Assembly (NCBI GenBank): GCA_023213315.1
Contig: JAKCPI010005696.1
Span: 62,001-126,000 of the forward strand
DNA length: 64,000 nucleotides
Source: Euborellia annulipes
Lineage: Eukaryota; Arthropoda; Insecta; Dermaptera; Anisolabididae
Direction of reading: 5' to 3'
Shown here: positions 50,564 through 59,500 of the stretch, piece by piece
Numbering within the stretch: position 1 is the stretch's first letter
Layout of the letters: each line of letters opens with the position of its first letter
Program-made: the position numbers and the translations under genes
Notes under the pieces: model-generated
The model's input: only the letters and a program-made list of their open reading frames with translations
Told to the model about the DNA's origin: nothing
Database searches by the model: none

Positions 50564-53500
50564 ATACCTTTGCGTATTATCCGTTTATTTGTAAATATTT
50601 CGACCCCAGTGATATGGAATCATCCTCAGTACAATCAACAATGTTTTGCAAATCGTTACTTTCTCCCATCCAATATATATATATATATATATATTCATCT
50701 CACCTACATTAAGAGTTAAACGTCTCATCCTGTATGTAACTTTAGAGACGATTTTTAAAGCCAGAATTTTTCACTTTGCATTTTTATAGGAGCTGTAGTA
50801 ATCCCGATTTACATTCAGAAGATGAAGAAATTGGCCAGATTTCGGCACGAGCAGCTGTTTCTACATTAGATCGCACTTGTAGTATGAAAAACGGTACGAA
50901 TACTAAAATATTTTTTTTTTATTTCAAGAGAGATTACAATTTGTAATCAAATTTGTTTATAATTAACTTATTTAAAAAAAAATAATTCAAATTATTATAA
51001 GTACATATTTTAAATATCTTCCCCCAAAATATTTTATATATACTATTAAGGTCCAAAATATATATATATATATATATTTATATACTTTTATATAAATATG
51101 TGAATGATCTATTAATAAAATTGAGTTTTTTATTTTTATTCACTGATTTTTTTAATTACGAACGAGATTTTTTGGACCTTAATGTATATATATTAAAAAA
51201 AAAAGTTTTTTTTAGGCCCAGGTACTCATGATAATCTCATTCATCCAGTGCCTCTTCCTAAAATTCTTCATGAAGAATTGGCCATTCAGTGGGTTGTTTC
51301 GAGTGGAACTGCTAGAGAAGTGGCAATGGCTAACGCATGGTAAGTTTTTAAATTTAAACAAATTTTTGAAGAGTTGTATTTGGAGTGATAATGTCTATTT
51401 GATAGAGAAAAAATTTTACAGGCTAATGCCCTTAGCCTTATATATAAAATTTTATATAATGGGTTTTTTAAATTCATTTTATTATCCCCCCTATAGGGGG
51501 TGGAGGAAAAAAAAAATAAAAAAAATGAAAAATAGGGGGGGTTGTGTTGGGGGGGGACCAGTCACACCAGATTTTTATAGCTGAATTCTTACCACCAGAT
51601 CTAAATTTAAGACATTATCACGCCAATTTAAATTTAAATTGCTGATAATTGTGAAATAAGAATTCGCTTTTGCTTGTTTATAGTCTAGTTGGTTATAATT
51701 AGCTATAGCTTATAATTAATTTAATTTTAAAAATGATCCTTATTTTAATTTGAAAAGGAAATAGGAATGGAAAGGTCTTGTGTTCAAGCACCTATTCACT
51801 TATAATGTTAATATCTTAAAACATTTTTTAAATACAGCTGTACATTTTTCACTTAGGTTCCTAATGGAATTGATGGTAAAAAGCATGGTGGTTCATCTCG
51901 CAACTACTCACACTCTCGAAGCTCCAAGGAAATGTCGTTTTTCGGAACAATATTTAGACGATGTCACAACACTTGTTACAACAATCACAGCCGATATCAT
52001 TTCTCGTTATGCTAAAGATTCCAAGGTATTTATCTTTATTTGCCCGGGTAAGAGGGTTTTACTGTATTCTCATATTCTATCAAACAAAGTGCGTTTAGGT
52101 TTTTTTTTTTTTTTTTTTTTTTAATATACTAATAATAAAATTTTTGTTGATTTTTCCAGTTGAGCCAGAGTCTAAACTCAAGTCTTGCCTTCTTTTTATT
52201 TGATTTGGTATCTGTCTGCGATCGAGGCTTTGTTCTTGGACTTATTAAATCTTATTGTAAACAAATCTCAGCAAAAATCTTGACATTGCCAGATGCCGCA
52301 AGTCTTGTTGCATTAAAGGTAAGATTGATTTATCAAATATTATTCATATTCCAATAGGACACCCTAACCAGACATTTAAATTATTCAATTTTTTTTTTCA
52401 GTTGAATTTTTTGCGTATCGTCTGCAGCCATGAACATTTTGTTGCTCTCAATTTACCTTTTGGCACCCCATTTACTCCCTCGTCAGCGCCGTCTTCACCG
52501 ACTTCATCTATAGCTTCTTCAACTTCTCAACTTTCATTTGTATCAACAGCAGCACCCACCACTGATCGATCTAGTTTTGCTGAACTCTCACCAGAATTTC
52601 GGCAACAACATTTTCTTGTTGGTTTAGTGCTTACTGACCTCGCTTCTGTTCTGGAAATTCAGTAAGTTTGAAATAGTTAATAGTAGATTACTTATTTGTT
52701 TTAAAGTGACTAAACCAAAACACTCATTTATTTTTTAAGAAACCCAACGCTTCACATGAAAGCAGTAAACCTGGTCCGCAATTTAATGGCTTCCCATGAT
52801 CGTGACCCTCGATATGTGGATCCAGCCTGCAAAGCCCGTGTAGCTGCCCTATATCTTCCTGTGCTTGCCGTTGCTCTTGACGCCCTTCCTCAATTGTTTG
52901 TATGGACTTCATACCCAGGGCCCACTGCTCAAGTGGTCCCTCCTGGGCAGTCAGGAATGTCTACTCCAGGGGGAACAGCTACTTCTGCTGTCGCCTCAGC
53001 AGGCATCAATCAAACTCTTGCCATGGCTATTGCGGGCACAGAAATTTATTCCCACCTTCAACAGGTATTCATTAATATGGCATATTTAGAATTAATTAAT
53101 TATATTATTTTATAGATATAAAAATATTTTTTTGTTTATTCTTAAAAGGGTGGTAATCGCCGAATTGCTCAAGTAGGAGCTGACGCAACTCGGCATCTTC
53201 TTATTTGTGTTCTTTGGGTTCTCAAAAATATTGAATATGAAGTATTACGTCGCTGGACTTCAGAACTTTCTGGAAGAAGACTTCATGAACTTCTCGAATT
53301 ACTTAATTTATGTATCGCCTGCTTTGAATATAAGGTATATATAAATACAAATAAATTTGTTCTATTATTTTATTAATCTAAAATATTTCTTTCCAAAAGG
53401 GTAAAAAAGCATTACGACGATCTGCTCAGCAGAATTTCTGCAAAATCAGTACGGATATAAAATCTCGTTTAGAAGATGTCATTTTAGGGCAAGGCTCAGC

Positions 53501-56500
53501 AAGAAGCGAATTGATACAACGAAGAAAAGGTGAGCATTTTTTAAAATACATTTTTTTCTTTGATCACTTATTTTTTATTATGAATGGAATTATTTTCATT
53601 GGGATAGTACAGATGTGTCCCAATTAATTGGAATACGGTATGTTAAAACTTTAAATTTCAAATAATCAAGCAAATAAATCTTTCGATTGTGTTTATTGAA
53701 GCTTTTCTTGTTTGTATTATTATTATTATTATTATTATTATGGGAGTTTTTAATTATAGACCACATTTTGTATTATTTATTAAAAATAATATAAATACTG
53801 TACTTCGTTTCAACTGCTTATTCCGCAGTCGTTTTCAAGTACTGTACACTTGCTCAGACTCAAGTGAACTAACCTCTATGGAACCGTTAGGTAAAAATTT
53901 ACTAATAATCTATGTTAAAAAATCAAATTCAAAAAACTTATTGTAACATCATGCTTTTTATGTAAACACTTGCTTTGATGTTTTGTGACTAACTTCATGG
54001 GGATGAGTGTAGATGGCCCTGAAGTGTGTGTCTAATTTTATGGGAATGACTGTAGATGGCGCTGATATGTATGCTGATTTGTATATAAAATGCACGTAAT
54101 GGTCTCTTAGAGGTTAGTTCACTTGAGTCGGAGCAAGAAAGTGTACATTACTTGAAAACGACTGCAGAATAAGCAGTTGAATGAAATTTATATTTTTAAT
54201 AAATATTGAATACAAAATGTGGTCTATAACTAAAAACTCGCATAAATCTTTCGATCTTTTTATTTCCTATCCAAACTACTCCTTTAAGATGTCAAAAAGA
54301 CATTAGTAAGCCCACTTCAACTGTGAATATACTATATATCTAATTGAAATGTTAAATATTTTTGCCCAGCCACATCGACCTCAAGTACTTTGGCAAGCGG
54401 ATCAAATTCCTGCCTCGCGACATCATGTTCACCAAGCAGCGGTGGACTTGCTAATGTCCATGGTGGAGGATGTTGCTCCTCCGGTGGAGGATGTAGTGAA
54501 CTTCGCTGGCGAAAGGACCAAATGGCTGGTTATCGTCCTAGCAGTGCTGAATCTGTTGAAAGACGACCACGTGGATTCCTTGAGGCTGATGCTCGTTTAG
54601 AAGGCTCTTTAGCATCCGAAGCTAGCCACATCATACTCGATACCTTGGAAACTATCGTCCAAGTAGCCTCTCAGTCGGATACACTTTTACCTCTTCTCGG
54701 ACCAACTCTAAAAGCAAGTATAACTTTTAGAATTACCCAGTTATCTAGAATTAATTTTAAATAATTTTCACTTTTGTTTTAGGTGGTCCTGCACGCATTA
54801 TCCAGAAACCAAAGTACACGTGTTTTGAGGTGTATGTTTGCCACTCAACGCTCTCTCGTTTTCAAATTTCCAAATTTACTATTTGATGAAGAATCTGAAT
54901 TGTGTGCCGATTTATGTCTTCAATTATTAAAACATTGCTCTTCTGCTTTAAGTGCAGTTCGTTCCCAAGCTAGTGGATCTCTCTATCTACTGATGAGACA
55001 GAATTTTGAAATTGGCAATGTAAGTTTCTTTAGATTAATCCTATATTAAATTTGTATATAGGCCTATATTTTACCCCCTTAAAATACGTGGATACAGTTT
55101 GCTCTAGAAGGGTAGGCCAACCCGCGGCCCGCCTTAACATTTTTGTATCCCGCGAGATTCATCACCCTTTTACAAATAATATTTATTTTACAATGGCCAA
55201 AGTAGTAAAAACAAAAAAAATACATTATTTGTGCATTTTTCTCTCTATATATTACATATATAGGCAAGAGAAAGTAAAAATTAAATTATGAGAAAGAGTG
55301 GAGAAACAAATATCCCACTAGTAAAATAAATATTTTTTAATGATTTAATTTTTTTTATTTCACTTATATTTAGGTCTATATAATTTATTTTTTATTTGTG
55401 TTTAGTCTATTTGAGGGTTGATTGAAAAATTCCATCTTTTTTCAAACAAAGCTCTACCTATTGAAATACATTTGTGCCCGCTGAGTTATGATGCATTTCA
55501 AAAGTGGCCCTCAAGATTATTTGGGTTGGCCACCCCTACTCTAGAACTAATCAATCAATTTTTTTTTTCAGAATTTTGCTCGAGTTAAAATGCAAGTGAC
55601 CATGTCACTGAGCTCCTTGGTGGGTACAAGCGCTTCGTTCAGTGAGGAAGCTCTGCGTCGATCTCTTAAAACTATATTAGTTTATGCTGAAGCTGACACC
55701 GAGCTTCAGGAGACTTCATTCCCGGAACAGGTAGAATTTTTATTTTATTGGTTTTGGACCGTGCTAATAGATCCGATGGCCGACACTATGATTTCCGACA
55801 GTATGGTACATGTGAATTCAAGATGCAAAATTTATAAACATAGAAAAATATTTATATATTGTTACTATAGCAACCATTTCTCCTATCTTTCCTAAGAATT
55901 AAAAGAGTAAAGTGGTCTTCATAAGATTTCAAAATGAGAATATACATTTTGAAGAGCATCTAAAAAATAATTGTTTTATGAATTTTAATCAAAATCATTG
56001 GAGCGAATTTTGAGAAAATGGAAAAAAACTGAAAAAGTGCATCATTAAAGTACTAGTATTCTTTAGTCGATTTCGTTCAAAAGCTTCGTGTTACGTCTCA
56101 GGAGGAGGGGGGGGGACGGTTGCCTAAATTAAATATAACCCCTAGCTCTTTTTGTTCATTAGATATTTTATTCACACACAGACCTTGTTGCAAAAGGACC
56201 TCAAAACGTGTATATCAAAACATCAAAATCTCGACATGTTTAACATAAAACAAATACTTTCTTTCTATATATATTAACATCTATAGATAAGAGAAAGAAA
56301 AAAAATACGAAATGATTAGGTATAATACCTTTCTTATAGTTTAATGTCACCTTCATATTTTTTCGCTTTTGAGGATGTGACTGTGATGTGATTATAGTGG
56401 AGAATTGGAGATATCAGCCAAATTGGAATTGTCCAGGTTAATAAAACTCTCAGAATAAGACGTGTCGGCATGAATTTATTCGGAGAACTGAAGATGGCCA

Positions 56501-59500
56501 AATAAATTCATGCCCACACGTCTTATTCTGGGAGTTTTATTAACCTGGACAATCCCAATTTGGCTGATATCTCCAATTCTCCACTATATTCATATTTTTT
56601 CTATATTTTCGTTATTTTTATAGAAATCTGGATCAAATTGGCTTTGCCATCTCTATTTTGGGATAATAAAAAGAATGGAGAGAGAAAAAAAAAAACAGAA
56701 AAAGTTCCCTTTCATAGAAAAAAATGCCGATATAATGTATATAAATCGAGCTATCAAGTCCTCGCCATTTATCCTGCTACATTTATTAAATATGCTAAAG
56801 TTATTTTTAGGTTATCTATCATATTATTTATTTTGTTCCCAGGTGAAAGATCTAGTTTTCAATTTACATATGATTCTTTCTGACACTGTAAAAATGAAAG
56901 AATTCCAAGAAGATCCCGAGATGTTATTAGATTTGATGTATCGGATCGCTAAAGGATATCAAAATTCACCTGATCTTCGGCTCACATGGTTGGCGAATAT
57001 GGCTCAAAAACATTTGGAACATAAACATCCTACTGAAGCAGGCATGTGTCTCGTTCAGAGTGCCGCCCTCGTTGCTGAATATTTACACATGCTTGAAGAT
57101 GTACCATATTTGCCAGTGGGGGCTGCAAGTCTTGAACAAATTACACCAAATGCCGCGGAAGAATCAGCTGTCTCTGATGACGTTTTGAGCCCTGATGAAG
57201 AAGGCGTTTGTCTTGGCAAGGATTTCACCGAAAGCGGTCTCGTGGGTTTACTTGAGCATGCAGCTACTGCCTTTCATTCGGTAACCTTATTTTATTATAT
57301 ATAAAAATAAAGATTTTCTTTTAATATCAATTTTAATCAATGACGGTGAGGCGAGGGGGGGGGGGGGGGTTATGTCCTCCCCCAATAAGATCGAAACTAT
57401 AAATTTGTTTTTAATTTTATCGAAATTTACATATTATATAGTCTGTTTGACTCTCATTATAATTTCATGTTTCAAAGGTTTTTCATTTCTTTATCAATAA
57501 TTACATTATTACATAATTTTAGATCCCCCCCCCCCCTTTTTAAATGAGAATAAGCCAGTGCCTTCACTGATTTTGATAATTCTATTAAAAGCATTTCTTA
57601 AACCTATTTATATCAATATTCCAATATTTTTTTTAGGCCGGAATGTATGAAGTAATGAATGACGTTTACAAGGTTTTGATTCCAATTGCTGAGGCAAATC
57701 GGGACTTCAAAAAACTTGCCAACATTCATTGGTTGGTAACTTTTAAAAACTAATTTCATTTTCTATTAATAGATCACATTTAATATTTGATTTATCATCT
57801 TTTTTAGCAAATTACATGAGGCTTTCACACGGATTGATCAACTTCAGGGTAAACGAGTTTTTGGAACATATTTCCGTGTAGGATTTTATGGAGCGAAATT
57901 TGGCGATTTAGACGGAGATGAATTCATATATAAAGAACCTACTTTAACAAAATTACCCGAGATTTTTGGTCGACTTGAGGTATTTATCTATTTATTTATT
58001 ATATTTTTTTAAGATTAATAATTTTTTTTTTGTTTTTAGAAATTTTATGCTGAACGCTTTGGTTCTGAAAATATTGTTATTATCAAAGATTCGAATCCAG
58101 TGGATGTAAGTTGTCTCGATCCAGATAAAGCATATATTCAAATTACATACGTGGAGCCTTATTTTGAAACCTACGAACTTCGCTCCCGAGTTACATATTT
58201 TGATAGAAATTTCAATATGAGTAAGTTTATTAAATTCTATTAAGGGGCTTCAGAAGGACTCGTTGAACTTCAACATTTTACATAATAGAATGCTTTTTTT
58301 AATTACGATTAATTAAAAAGTATTTTTTTTATTTTATAGAAAATGCAAAAAAAAAACTATTATAAAAATTATAATTTTTTTTTTTAATCAAAAAATGTAA
58401 AAAATCATTAATATCCAAAATATAATAATTAAATGAAATGGTGAAAAAGTAAAGAATAAATTTCTAATTTATTTAAAAATTAACGGCCAAATAGTTCAGC
58501 ACTTTTGCAAAAGATGCAGGCTAGTCTAACAGCCGTATAATATATAATAATATTTATAAACTATTCAAAAAGATCAACGAAAATTAAACAAATACATGCC
58601 CTATCTGTTGGCAAATTTTCGTAATAGTTGACCTTTTTGGCTAAATTTTTAAGACCCCTAACGCCATCTTATCTGCAAAAACATGGGAACAGTTTGCCTC
58701 CTGAAGAGGCAATAAAAAAATTTTAAATGGAAGTTTAAATATTTTTTGGAAAATTTTAAACTAAAAATACATTTTTGTTTTCTAGAACGTTTTGTATATG
58801 CAACTCCATTTACTATGGGAGGTCGTGCACATGGCGAATTACATGAACAGTATAAACGTAAAACAATTTTAACGACAGCAAATCATTTTCCATATGTGAA
58901 AACGAGGATTCAAGTCGTGGATCGTCGCCAGGTAATTCAATTTAATTAATTAAAATGTTTTTTTTTTTTTAATAATTCAAATATTTCGAACCCCTATCTA
59001 TTGTAAATTCTTCAATTTATAGATTGTTTTAACGCCAATTGAAGTTGCAATTGAAGACATTCAGAAGAAAACCATGGAATTGGCTCAGGCCACTCAGCAA
59101 GAGCCTCCAGATCCAAAAAATTCTCCAAATGGTTCTTCAAGGATGTATAGGTAGCATTTTATTTATTAATTATTTACAAATGAAAAAAATCTGGTGTGAC
59201 TGGTCGCACACCATACAAATTTCTCTTACCTTTCGAAAGGAGAAAGTTGTGTACTGTGCTTGTCACACCAGATTTTTTGTGTCGAGATATATTTAGTTTT
59301 CCATAGCACCTAAGTTCCAAAACTTGACCACTCGATTAATAGATGGCGCTGAGCTACGAATGCTTCCACATCAGTAAAGTGTATTTCAAACAATTTTCAC
59401 GAAAAATGTCACTTATATACTTTTGAAAGAGCATCAAAAAAAATAGTTGATTTATGAATTTTAATCAAAATCGTTGGAGCGAATTTTGAGAAAATCGAAA

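Noticed and set aside
59039..59296. Separate 85-codon gene overlapping DOCK exon 34
   Set aside because: Its [13 protein letters not shown] part is the DOCK protein in the frame after the A6 shift; the rest is intron read-through.
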